Source of the DNA: Candidatus Gastranaerophilales bacterium
Lineage (GTDB): Bacteria > Cyanobacteriota > Vampirovibrionia > Gastranaerophilales > Gastranaerophilaceae
Length of the DNA: 34,284 nt
NCBI GenBank assembly: GCA_905236055.1
Contig: CAJOOA010000053.1
Location: 1-34,284 of the forward strand
Reading direction: 5' to 3'
A model generated the notes under the pieces. The model searched no databases. It was given only the letters and a program-made list of their open reading frames with translations, and was not told the origin of the DNA. Shown here one piece after another: positions 19,605-28,272 of the stretch. The stretch's first letter is position 1. Each line of letters starts with the position of its first letter. Position numbers and translations under genes: made by a program.

Positions 19605-20477
19605 CTAAATATCTCCGTATTTATTTTTTTCGAAGCATAATATATTAATCAAAGAAAATGCCATTACTATAATTAACAAAACTACTGCCATCGCTGATGC
19701 GTACCCCAAATCTAGATTTTCAAATGCCCTTTCATAGATGTAATATACAATGGTTTTTGAGGAATCTAAAGGTCCGCCTTTTGTCATAACATAGATTTCG
19801 GCAAAAACTTTCATTGCGGAAATCGTGCTTATTGTTGACACAAGTGCAATTGTCGGCATTATATGAGGAATAGTAACGGTCAAATGCTTTTGCCAAAAAT
19901 TTGCTCCGTCAATATCGCACGCCTCATATAAATCCTGAGGTACACTCATTAACGATGCAAGGTATATCATCATGTAATAGCCAATGCCTTTCCATATTGT
20001 AACAACGGCTACTGAAAAAAGTGCCCATTTTGTGTCAATTAACCATCCTATAGGATCTATATGGAATACCGACAAAACATAGTTCAGTATTCCCTGTCCC
20101 GCATAAAGCCATTTAAAAGCGATTGCTGCAACAACTATTGAAACAATAACCGGGAAATAAATAAGAATTTTATATAGTGTTATTCCTCTTATTTTCTGAT
20201 TTATAAGTATCGCAACAAAAAGCGGAAAGGTAACCAGAAAAGGAACCGCGATTACCAAATACATAAAAGTATTAAACATCACTTTATAAAATATCGGTTC
20301 TTTAAACAGCTTTACATAGTTATCCACGCCATTGAAAGTGGGATGGTATAAGCTCGATGAATAATCAAAAAAACTTAGCCCGAAAGTCTGAAAAAATGGA
20401 ATAAAAAAGAACACAATAAGCACCGCAGCTGCAGGCAGTAAAAACATATATGGCGCATATTTTTTATAATAATTCAT
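19605..20477 (-). CDS. Sugar ABC transporter permease (MalF/UgpA-like)
   Basis: Six-TM-like profile; EAA-loop-like ACDIDGANFWQKHLTVTIPHIMP. Confidence 0.88.
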   Translation of the reverse strand: MNYYKKYAPYMFLLPAAAVLIVFFFIPFFQTFGLSFFDYSSSLYHPTFNGVDNYVKLFKEPIFYKVMFNTFMYLVIAVPFLVTFPLFVAILINQKIRGITLYKILIYFPVIVSIVVAAIAFKWLYAGQGILNYVLSVFHIDPIGWLIDTKWALFSVAVVTIWKGIGYYMMIYLASLMSVPQDLYEACDIDGANFWQKHLTVTIPHIMPTIALVSTISTISAMKVFAEIYVMTKGGPLDSSKTIVYYIYERAFENLDLGYASAMAVVLLIIVMAFSLINILCFEKNKYGDI

Positions 20478-20492
20478 AATATCAATTTGATT

Positions 20493-21371
20493 TTATATAG
20501 AATCCAACGTGAATAATAAATCTGCCTTTTCCGCTTTTGTTAATTCAACAAGCGGACGTCTTACATATTCTTCTATCAAACCTTTGCTTGCAAGAGCCGC
20601 CTTGACCGGTACAGGATTTGAAACCATAAATAACTTTTTAAATATAGGAAACAGCTTTATATGCATATTTTTAGCGGTTGTAATATCGCCCGTTTTGAAA
20701 TTTCTGACCATTGATTTGATTTCATTGCCAAACAGATGAGAAGCAACCGATATAACACCATGTGCGCCTAATGAAAGCATAGGAAGCGTCAAGCTGTCGT
20801 CACCGGAATATATGGTAAAGTCTGCCGGACAAATTGTTCTTAATTCTGTCAAAGTATCCATATCTGCATAACTTTGCTTCAAGGCAACAATATTTTGATA
20901 CTTCTTAGCTAAAGTTTTCACCGTTTCCGGTGCCATATTAATACCTGTTCTTGACGGAATATTGTACAATATAATCGGTAATTCAACCGCTTCCGCTATT
21001 GCTGAAAAATGTTCAATAAGCCCGCTTTGAGACGGTTTATTGTAATAAGGTACAACCGATAAAATAGCATCAGCTCCCTCTTTTTGAGCCCTTTTAGCCA
21101 TCATAACAGCAGTTTCCGTCGAATTTGAACCAGTGCCCATTATAACTTTGCCTCTGCTGTTAACTGCACGTTTAGCACTGCTCATAATTTCGATTTCTTC
21201 ATCGAAGGTAAGTGTAGGAGATTCTCCTGTAGTACCCGTAACTAATACTGCATCAGATCCATTTTCCACAAGATATGAAGCAAGTGCCTCAATTTTTTCA
21301 TATTCGACTTCCCGTTTTTCATTAAACGGTGTAACCATTGCTGTTATTACTTCTCCCGCATCATATCTCAT
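20493..21371 (-). CDS. dapA: 4-hydroxy-tetrahydrodipicolinate synthase
   Basis: GTTGESPTLTFDEE, VPYYNKPSQSGLIEHF, LYNIPSRTGINMAPETV, VALKQS (DapA/NAL superfamily). Confidence 0.96.
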   Translation of the reverse strand: MRYDAGEVITAMVTPFNEKREVEYEKIEALASYLVENGSDAVLVTGTTGESPTLTFDEEIEIMSSAKRAVNSRGKVIMGTGSNSTETAVMMAKRAQKEGADAILSVVPYYNKPSQSGLIEHFSAIAEAVELPIILYNIPSRTGINMAPETVKTLAKKYQNIVALKQSYADMDTLTELRTICPADFTIYSGDDSLTLPMLSLGAHGVISVASHLFGNEIKSMVRNFKTGDITTAKNMHIKLFPIFKKLFMVSNPVPVKAALASKGLIEEYVRRPLVELTKAEKADLLFTLDSI

Positions 21372-21425
21372 AACTGTCTACTCCTTTTATTATTAACAAA
21401 CTATCTTATTTTACTTTAAATATAA

Positions 21426-22289
21426 TTAAATTTCTATGAACTGATAAAGTTCTATAGTATCGTTCCTTTTTTGGAACAAGCCCAATTGCGAAGTACCGTA
21501 TCTGTGCGCCGCATTGAATTTATACCTATAAGCACTGTCTGAAAGTATTGTAATTTTATTCTCGTTTTTTAATCCTGCCAACGTGTCTAATGCTTTCAAG
21601 CACGCACTATCATCACTTTCCACAACTTGCAAACATATAACATAATCTAGAGGGGAATTTGATTTAATGAGTTTAAAAAATATTTCCAATATATTATCTA
21701 CTCTGTCAAAATTGTTGAAGGAATACAAAAAGCCACCATTATAGAATTGAGGTCTTACTCCCGTTTTATTCATTAGAAACTCATTCATTATCTTGTTTTG
21801 TTCCTCGAGATTATACCCTAATTCGTGATGAGAAAATTTCTTTTTAATTGAAGTTAATACCAATATCTTATAATTTTGAAGTTCTCTTTCGGCCTGTTCT
21901 TGTTGTTGTCTTAAAGTTGCATTATAATTTTTTTCTTCATTCCGTACCTTAAGCGTGCATAATTCATTGTATAAGTCTTCTACTTTATTAATGATAAATA
22001 TAATTAAATTGAAGAAGTAGTACATAAATATATAAATTACAGCTGCTATCATATATTTGTACTCAAAAACAGCCCCGAACAAATCAAGCGAATCTTTAGA
22101 GAAAAATCCACCCAATGACACAAAAGCAGATAGTATTGGTGTAAAAATTTTTAGCCAATCAAAGTGACCGTTAATAAGGTTTTGTATCCAATAAATACAG
22201 TGGAGCATAAGAAACAATATTGTCAAAACCTTTAGAAAATAAATACAGTTTTTAAGAAAATCAAATGTTTTTAGAATTAATTTATTCAC
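21426..22289 (-). CDS. Membrane protein, possible degenerate class III nucleotidyl-cyclase-like C-terminus
   Basis: About three N-terminal hydrophobic segments, coiled-coil linker, soluble C-terminal domain; family assignment speculative. Confidence 0.55.
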   Translation of the reverse strand: MNKLILKTFDFLKNCIYFLKVLTILFLMLHCIYWIQNLINGHFDWLKIFTPILSAFVSLGGFFSKDSLDLFGAVFEYKYMIAAVIYIFMYYFFNLIIFIINKVEDLYNELCTLKVRNEEKNYNATLRQQQEQAERELQNYKILVLTSIKKKFSHHELGYNLEEQNKIMNEFLMNKTGVRPQFYNGGFLYSFNNFDRVDNILEIFFKLIKSNSPLDYVICLQVVESDDSACLKALDTLAGLKNENKITILSDSAYRYKFNAAHRYGTSQLGLFQKRNDTIELYQFIEI

Positions 22290-22292
22290 GTT

Positions 22293-23150
22293 TTAATCCC
22301 CTATGTAAATATTATCAATTAGTCTAACACCTTCAACCCTGCAAGCAATAAGCACAAGAGTATCATCATCCGCTTCTCTTTTGTTATCCAGTGTTGCTTT
22401 GTCAACAAATTCCAGATATTCCAAATCATGTTTATCCGTTAAAAAAGAATACGCAGTTTCTTTTAGTGCACTTACATCCGTAATTCCTTTTTTATAGCAA
22501 CTCTTTATATTATTTATAATTTTACTCAGAACCAGTGCATCTTTTTTGCCGTCTTCTGTCAGATACTTATTCCTTGAACTCAACGCCAATCCAGATTCTT
22601 CTCTAACAATAGGACATTGAATAATCTCAATTGGAACATTGAGATCTTTAACCATTTTTTTAATAATAATAACTTGCTGCGCATCTTTTTGACCAAAGAA
22701 TGCCTTATCCGGCTGAACAATGTTAAAGAGTTTCATTACAACAGTACAAACCCCGTCAAAATGCCCGGGACGAGATTTCCCACATAGCGTATTTACATAG
22801 AAAAACGGAGGACAAACATAAGTCAGAGTATCATTGGATAATCTTTGTCCCTCCCCGTACATTTCATCTGCAGATGGCGCGAAAATTATATCTACGCCTT
22901 CTCTTTCACAGAGTATTCTGTCGGCATCCAATGTTCTCGGATATTTATCAAAGTCCTCAGATGGTCCAAATTGAATCGGATTTACAAAGACAGAAACAAC
23001 AACTTTATCGCAAATTTCTTTTGCTTTTTGTATCAAGCTTAAATGACCGGCATGCAAGGCACCCATTGTAGGAACAAGTCCAATCGTTGCGCCCTCTTTT
23101 CTCCACTTGTTAATTTCAAAACGAACACTATTGATATCATTTAACAGCAT
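22293..23150 (-). CDS. panC: Pantothenate synthetase
   Basis: VPTMGALHAGHLSLIQKAK, SVFVNPIQFGPSEDFDKYPR, GQKDAQQVIIIKKMVKDL, LALSSRNKYL. Confidence 0.97.
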   Translation of the reverse strand: MLLNDINSVRFEINKWRKEGATIGLVPTMGALHAGHLSLIQKAKEICDKVVVSVFVNPIQFGPSEDFDKYPRTLDADRILCEREGVDIIFAPSADEMYGEGQRLSNDTLTYVCPPFFYVNTLCGKSRPGHFDGVCTVVMKLFNIVQPDKAFFGQKDAQQVIIIKKMVKDLNVPIEIIQCPIVREESGLALSSRNKYLTEDGKKDALVLSKIINNIKSCYKKGITDVSALKETAYSFLTDKHDLEYLEFVDKATLDNKREADDDTLVLIACRVEGVRLIDNIYIGD

Positions 23151-23970
23151 TTAATTTTTCTCTTTCTTCTTCGGTTAACGAAAATGCTTCCTTCTCAGAA
23201 GGGAAAAGCCCTTCTTTTACTTCTTTTATATACGAATTTACACCTTCATATACAATATCGTGAACATTAGCGAATTTTTTTATAAATTTAGGCGTGAAGT
23301 CCGTAAACTTACCTAAAATATCGTCAGTAACTACTATTTGTCCGTTACAACCTGCTCCTGCCCCAATTCCTATTGTAGGAATACTGATATTTCTGGTAAT
23401 GTATTCTGCACTCGCTGCAGGCATAAGCTCTAATACCAAAGCAAATGCACCCGCTTTTTCAAGTTCCTTAGCGCATGCAAGGATTTTTTCCGTATTATCA
23501 GCGGTTTTGCCCTGTATTTTATGGCCCCCGAGAGTATTCATTAATTGAGGCGTAAAACCTAAATGCGACAAAACAGGTATTCCAGATTCCACACAACGTC
23601 TTGTGAGCGCAATAATATGAGCGTTGCACCCCTCCAATTTTATTGCATTTGCCCCAGCTTTAATCATTTTTGAGGCATTTTCCAACCCTTGTTCTATTGA
23701 AAGGTTATAACTCATAAAAGGCATATCACCTATTATAAAAGAATTTTTTGCACCTCTAGAAACCGCTTGGACAAAAATAAGTATTTCATCAATTGTGATA
23801 TTATAAGTATTTTCATATCCCAATGCGACCATTGCGAGAGAATCTCCTACAAGGATACCGTCAATGTCTGATGAATCGAGCACCTGTGCTGTCGAATAGT
23901 CATACGCCGTAAGCATCGCTATTTTTTCGCCGGTATCTTTTAATTTTTGAAATGTTAATACATTTTTCAT
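23137..23970 (-). CDS. panB: 3-methyl-2-oxobutanoate hydroxymethyltransferase
   Basis: AMLTAYDYSTAQVLD, GDSLAMVALGYENT, LEGCNA, GIGAGAGCNGQIVVTDDILG; overlaps the panC start by 14 nt. Confidence 0.97.
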   Translation of the reverse strand: MKNVLTFQKLKDTGEKIAMLTAYDYSTAQVLDSSDIDGILVGDSLAMVALGYENTYNITIDEILIFVQAVSRGAKNSFIIGDMPFMSYNLSIEQGLENASKMIKAGANAIKLEGCNAHIIALTRRCVESGIPVLSHLGFTPQLMNTLGGHKIQGKTADNTEKILACAKELEKAGAFALVLELMPAASAEYITRNISIPTIGIGAGAGCNGQIVVTDDILGKFTDFTPKFIKKFANVHDIVYEGVNSYIKEVKEGLFPSEKEAFSLTEEEREKLNAVK

Positions 23971-23979
23971 TTTATAACC

Positions 23980-25305
23980 TTATTTTTTCATTGATCTTCT
24001 GTACCAATAATAAACAGCTCTCGCTACTCTGTTTGAAGAATGTCTTACAAGACCTTCTTTATTTTCTTCCAAGAGCTTTTGCGAAACGACAGTTACTCCG
24101 GTCGGTATCAAATTTTCCATATCTAATCTAACAGGAATCGAACCGGATTTTGCATATCCTTCCGAAATATTCGATGGCAAAGAATTATTGACAAGTACAG
24201 CATCAAGAATTCTTCTTCCTCCGGCATGACTCAAAAGTGCATTAACATGGCTCGCAACAGAATATTCATCAGTTTCACCCGGCTGAGTCATAATATTACA
24301 TACATATATTTTTTTAGCATTTGACTGCTCAATTGCTTCAGCAATTCCGTCTACAAGAAGATTTGGAATTACACTTGTGTACAAACTTCCGGGTCCTAGT
24401 ATGATTAAATCGGCATTCGCAATCGCTTCAAGTGCTTCGGGCAATGCTCGACAAATTTCCGGCTCAGTGAATAATTTTTTAATTTTTTTATGCGCTTCAG
24501 GTATATTTGATTCACCCTTTACTATTGTTCCGTCTTCAAATTCGGCGGCAAGTTTCATATCATCCAAGGTTGTCGGCAAAACAACGCCCCTGATATTTAA
24601 TACACTCGCTGATTCTTTTACCGCTTTAACCATATTACCGGTAATCGCACACATAGCGGTCAAGAACAGGTTCCCAAAACTGTGTCCGCCGAGACCTTCA
24701 CCCTTTTTGAACCTATATTGAAACAGCTTCGTAACCAAATCTTCGTCATCCGCAAGTGCAGCGATGCAGTTTCTGATATCTCCGGGCGGCAGAATTCCCA
24801 TTTCTTCTCTCAATCTGCCTGAACTACCGCCATCATCACCTACTGTTACTACAGCAGTAATGTTGTTTGTATATTTTTTTATGCCTTTTAAAAGCATTGA
24901 TAGACCGGTACCACCACCTATTGCAACAATTTTAGCGCCTTTATTTAGTTTCCTTCTGCGATACAATTTTTCCAAAAGAGATAAACTTCCCTTGGTCGAA
25001 TCCATATCCATAATTGAAAGAGTTGTTTTTTTCCACCCTTTAAAGAAGATGATTCCACCAACCAGAATAAATGCAGAAGCCAAAATATTGGAAGGTAAAA
25101 CCAAAGCCGCCTTTCTAATGAGCTCCATCATCATATAAATCGGGCGGATGTCCATTATTATCAACAAACCCAAAACCATAAATATTGAACCTAAAAATAT
25201 CAAAAAGAGCCATCTTTTGACATTCAGCCCTGGAATAAGCCAACCCACGTCTTTTGTAACTGCAATTCTTTTATTTTTTAAATCAACCATAATTAATCTA
25301 CCCAA
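23980..25305 (-). CDS. yvcK: YvcK/CofD-family (gluconeogenesis factor-like) protein with N-terminal TM segments
   Basis: IVAIGGGTGLSMLLKGIK...VTVGDDGGSSGRLREEMGILPPGDIRNCIAAL; two N-terminal hydrophobic stretches. Confidence 0.92.
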   Translation of the reverse strand: MGRLIMVDLKNKRIAVTKDVGWLIPGLNVKRWLFLIFLGSIFMVLGLLIIMDIRPIYMMMELIRKAALVLPSNILASAFILVGGIIFFKGWKKTTLSIMDMDSTKGSLSLLEKLYRRRKLNKGAKIVAIGGGTGLSMLLKGIKKYTNNITAVVTVGDDGGSSGRLREEMGILPPGDIRNCIAALADDEDLVTKLFQYRFKKGEGLGGHSFGNLFLTAMCAITGNMVKAVKESASVLNIRGVVLPTTLDDMKLAAEFEDGTIVKGESNIPEAHKKIKKLFTEPEICRALPEALEAIANADLIILGPGSLYTSVIPNLLVDGIAEAIEQSNAKKIYVCNIMTQPGETDEYSVASHVNALLSHAGGRRILDAVLVNNSLPSNISEGYAKSGSIPVRLDMENLIPTGVTVVSQKLLEENKEGLVRHSSNRVARAVYYWYRRSMKK

Positions 25306-26099
25306 CCAGAAATTTTAACATTATTGTAATTAACAGGTGACGGTTTTATTGTGTCATATGCCTGCTTAATCAATTCCGCTGAATTTTTATACTTATTTGA
25401 AAAATGTATTGTATCAACTTCTGCGAAACTCATTCCGCCAAGACTGTTACGGATTTGTGAGGTATGTAATAAATGTTGTAATCTTTTAATCAGCTCATAG
25501 TTATTTGTATTATCTTCTTTTTCATAATCAATCGTTAAATCAGGATTGTACGTTTTTTCCAAAGATATTTCCTGCGCCACAGTAATTCCGGTATAATCCG
25601 CTACCTTTGCGGTAATATCACCGACAGGAGCATAATATACAAGCCATTCTGAACATTTTTTTATTGCATTGGCAATTGCAGCGGAAAACATAAAGTCCTC
25701 GGAAGCCATTTTATACATTGCGCCATGCGGTCTTACATGTTCTATACTTAATCCATATGCTTTTGCAAAAGACATTATCGCACCTATTTGATACACAACT
25801 ATTGCTTCAAGCTCATCTTCTTTCAGTTCCATCGGTTTGTAGCCAAAACCCTGTATATCATTGAATCCGATGTGAGCACCTATTGCCACATTTTTTTCTT
25901 TTGCTTTTAGTAAGGCATTTTTAATTGTAACAGGATCACCTGCGTGGAATCCGCATGATATATTAACCGAACTTACATAATCCAATAGTTCAAACTCATT
26001 ATCATTTTTATAAACTCCGTAAGCCTGCGCTAAATCACAATTAAAATCGATATTTTTAATTGATTTACGTTCCGAAACTTCTTGCATAACACTCTCCAA
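25293..26099 (-). CDS. pxpA: LamB/YcsF family protein (5-oxoprolinase subunit A-like)
   Basis: NIDFNCDLAQAYG, VNISCGFHAGDPVTIKNAL, GAHIGFNDIQGFGYKPM, VRPHGAMYKM; overlaps yvcK by 13 nt. Confidence 0.9.
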   Translation of the reverse strand: MESVMQEVSERKSIKNIDFNCDLAQAYGVYKNDNEFELLDYVSSVNISCGFHAGDPVTIKNALLKAKEKNVAIGAHIGFNDIQGFGYKPMELKEDELEAIVVYQIGAIMSFAKAYGLSIEHVRPHGAMYKMASEDFMFSAAIANAIKKCSEWLVYYAPVGDITAKVADYTGITVAQEISLEKTYNPDLTIDYEKEDNTNNYELIKRLQHLLHTSQIRNSLGGMSFAEVDTIHFSNKYKNSAELIKQAYDTIKPSPVNYNNVKISGWVD

Positions 26100-26249
26100 G
26101 ACTTTTATTTCACAGCAAAATTATACTACAAAACCTTACCACCAATAAATTAAATATAAACTTTTGTAAATCTTATGCTTTATTTTGGGCAATTTCTCAT
26201 TAAAAAAATACTTTATATAAACATAGGCAGATTGTGTGAAAGTGAATTA

Positions 26250-27002
26250 ATGTCGTCAATTTACAGCAATTATAGTATTAACAATAATTTTGCAATTCCC
26301 CGTTTGGGATTTAAAAGCAACGCAGGTGCATATATTCCGATTACATCTCCGGTAAAAGACGGATACGTAACGAATCCGCTGTATGGGGATTTCGGAACAG
26401 CTGCAGAAATTGAAATGACAGCCAAATCCAATCCAAGAATCAGAGAAATTTTAAGTGAGTACGATATTCCGTTGAAAGTTAACGAAAAAGAACTTGAAAA
26501 GCTTAAAAATGGGCACTTATTGAATACTCGTATAACATCCGCAAAAATTTATTCCAATTTGCCGGCAGATATGAAAAAAGAAGTTAATTTAACAGAATTG
26601 CAAGATGCTGCTATGTTCCATGACTACGGGAAAGTATTGATTCCCGAATCAATTTTGAATAAAGACAGTCAACTTAGTGATAAAGAATGGGCAATAATGC
26701 AGCAACATTCTGAAATTGGTGCGGAATTGTTAAAAAACAAGAATTTGCCCCAAAGAACTTTAGATTTGATAAAATATCACCATAATCTTAAAAATGCCGG
26801 TTATCCTAAAGTAAACTCTGATTATCAACCCGGAATAGATTCCGAAATTATTTATACTGCCGATAAATATCAAGCACTAGTCGAGGACAGAAGTTATAAA
26901 AAAGCAATGTCACCTGCCGAAGCTCTTGAAATAATTCAAAAAGATGTCCAAAATGGCTTAATATCTCAAGACGTTTTTAATGCATTAAAAAAATCAGTAT
27001 AA
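26250..27002 (+). CDS. HD-GYP-like metal-dependent phosphohydrolase, divergent
   Basis: HDYGKVLIPESILNKDSQLSDKEWAIMQQHSEIGAELL...YHHNLKNAGYP; start at 26250 preferred over the ORF-track start 26175 because it places the short FKS tag near the N-terminus. Confidence 0.78.
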   Translation: MSSIYSNYSINNNFAIPRLGFKSNAGAYIPITSPVKDGYVTNPLYGDFGTAAEIEMTAKSNPRIREILSEYDIPLKVNEKELEKLKNGHLLNTRITSAKIYSNLPADMKKEVNLTELQDAAMFHDYGKVLIPESILNKDSQLSDKEWAIMQQHSEIGAELLKNKNLPQRTLDLIKYHHNLKNAGYPKVNSDYQPGIDSEIIYTADKYQALVEDRSYKKAMSPAEALEIIQKDVQNGLISQDVFNALKKSV

Positions 27003-27009
27003 TTCTAAC

Positions 27010-27390
27010 TTATAATAAAGCTATCGCCGTTGCCGTAGAATATTTTTTGCAGTGGGAAACAGAGAGTTTAATTTTTATATTGGGGTATTTTTCAAGCTTC
27101 ACATATGGTGCACCTGATTCAAATTTTAATATTTCTACATCGGAATAATACACGTCCTTGATGTTAAATTCACTCAAAGCTTTAATAACGGCTTCTTTTG
27201 CACAAAATCTTGCACATAGATGATTTTGCGGTTGTTTTGACGAAAAACAATATTCAAGTTCCGAAGGAGTATATATTTTTTCTAAGAAAGCACGACTATT
27301 TTCCGGATTTTTCCCGACGAATCTGGCATTTTCTTCTATATCCGTACCAATTGAAATATTTTCAAACATATATTTCCAAATCCCAATCAA
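27010..27390 (-). CDS. acpS: Holo-[acyl-carrier-protein] synthase
   Basis: ISIGTDIEE...RFCAKEAVIKAL...LSVSHCKKYSTATAIA. Confidence 0.9.
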   Translation of the reverse strand: MIGIWKYMFENISIGTDIEENARFVGKNPENSRAFLEKIYTPSELEYCFSSKQPQNHLCARFCAKEAVIKALSEFNIKDVYYSDVEILKFESGAPYVKLEKYPNIKIKLSVSHCKKYSTATAIALL

Positions 27391-27493
27391 AATTAACGTA
27401 ACATTGATTTTAACATAAAATTTTGGCTTTGATAATGATTAATAGCAAAAAATATTTTTAGAGGTATTATATATATTGTAGGAGGGTAGTATA

Positions 27494-28126
27494 GTGCAAA
27501 TCAGACCTGTAAATTGCAATGATTCTTATCTCAATAACAATAAACAAAAAGCTATATCAAATGTTTCTGCTTTAAAGTTTTCCGGAATAAGACAACCGCT
27601 GATAGCCATTGCAACCGAGGATTTGAAAACCGAAACCGCAAAAAAGTTGTTCACAAGAATTCATAAATATTGTCAAATGACTAAAAACGGCGGCAATATT
27701 AGTGACATAAAAATTTTAAATGAAAATCTTAAATTTTATAATCGCTATAGATTTGAAGATTTCACTACAAGCGTTGACACTCTGATGTCAATAAAAAACG
27801 ATAGTGAAAAGGGAGTTTTAAGATTATATCGCATGTATCCGAACAAAGCTAAACAATGTGTATTTGAAGCACAACTCGACAAAAACGGTCAAATGGTCAG
27901 AGGTATGTACAAGTACGGAAATTTGCAATTTGAACGCAATAAAGATAATGTAAGAAGACTCAAAGTAAATAATAATCAGCGTTTACCGCATGGTGATAAT
28001 GACAGAGAGTGGGGATTGACCACAGAAATATTGCCGATATATCAGCAATATGAGGATGACTCAACCCGCGGAATGCTTGAAATATTCATAGAACTCGCAC
28101 GACTATACACATCTGTTTACAAATAA
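27494..28126 (+). CDS. Hypothetical protein, N-terminal LKFSG tag
   Basis: 210-aa ORF from GTG preceded by a strong GGAGGG SD; no family recognised. Confidence 0.65.
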   Translation: MQIRPVNCNDSYLNNNKQKAISNVSALKFSGIRQPLIAIATEDLKTETAKKLFTRIHKYCQMTKNGGNISDIKILNENLKFYNRYRFEDFTTSVDTLMSIKNDSEKGVLRLYRMYPNKAKQCVFEAQLDKNGQMVRGMYKYGNLQFERNKDNVRRLKVNNNQRLPHGDNDREWGLTTEILPIYQQYEDDSTRGMLEIFIELARLYTSVYK

Positions 28127-28169
28127 TTGCTACATTAACTAAAAACATATCTATTAAAAGAGAGGAATT

Positions 28170-28204
28170 TAATTGTAATAAATTTTCATTTTTTGTTACA
28201 ATTA
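28170..28204. repeat. Perfect 9-bp inverted repeat
   Basis: TAATTGTAA (28170-28178) and TTACAATTA (28196-28204), 17-nt spacer, in the intergenic region upstream of 28273. Confidence 0.6.
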
Positions 28205-28272
28205 GACAATTTTCAGTAAGTCAATGAGTTTATATTTATAGAGAACATAGTAACGGGGAATTTACAGGAAAT

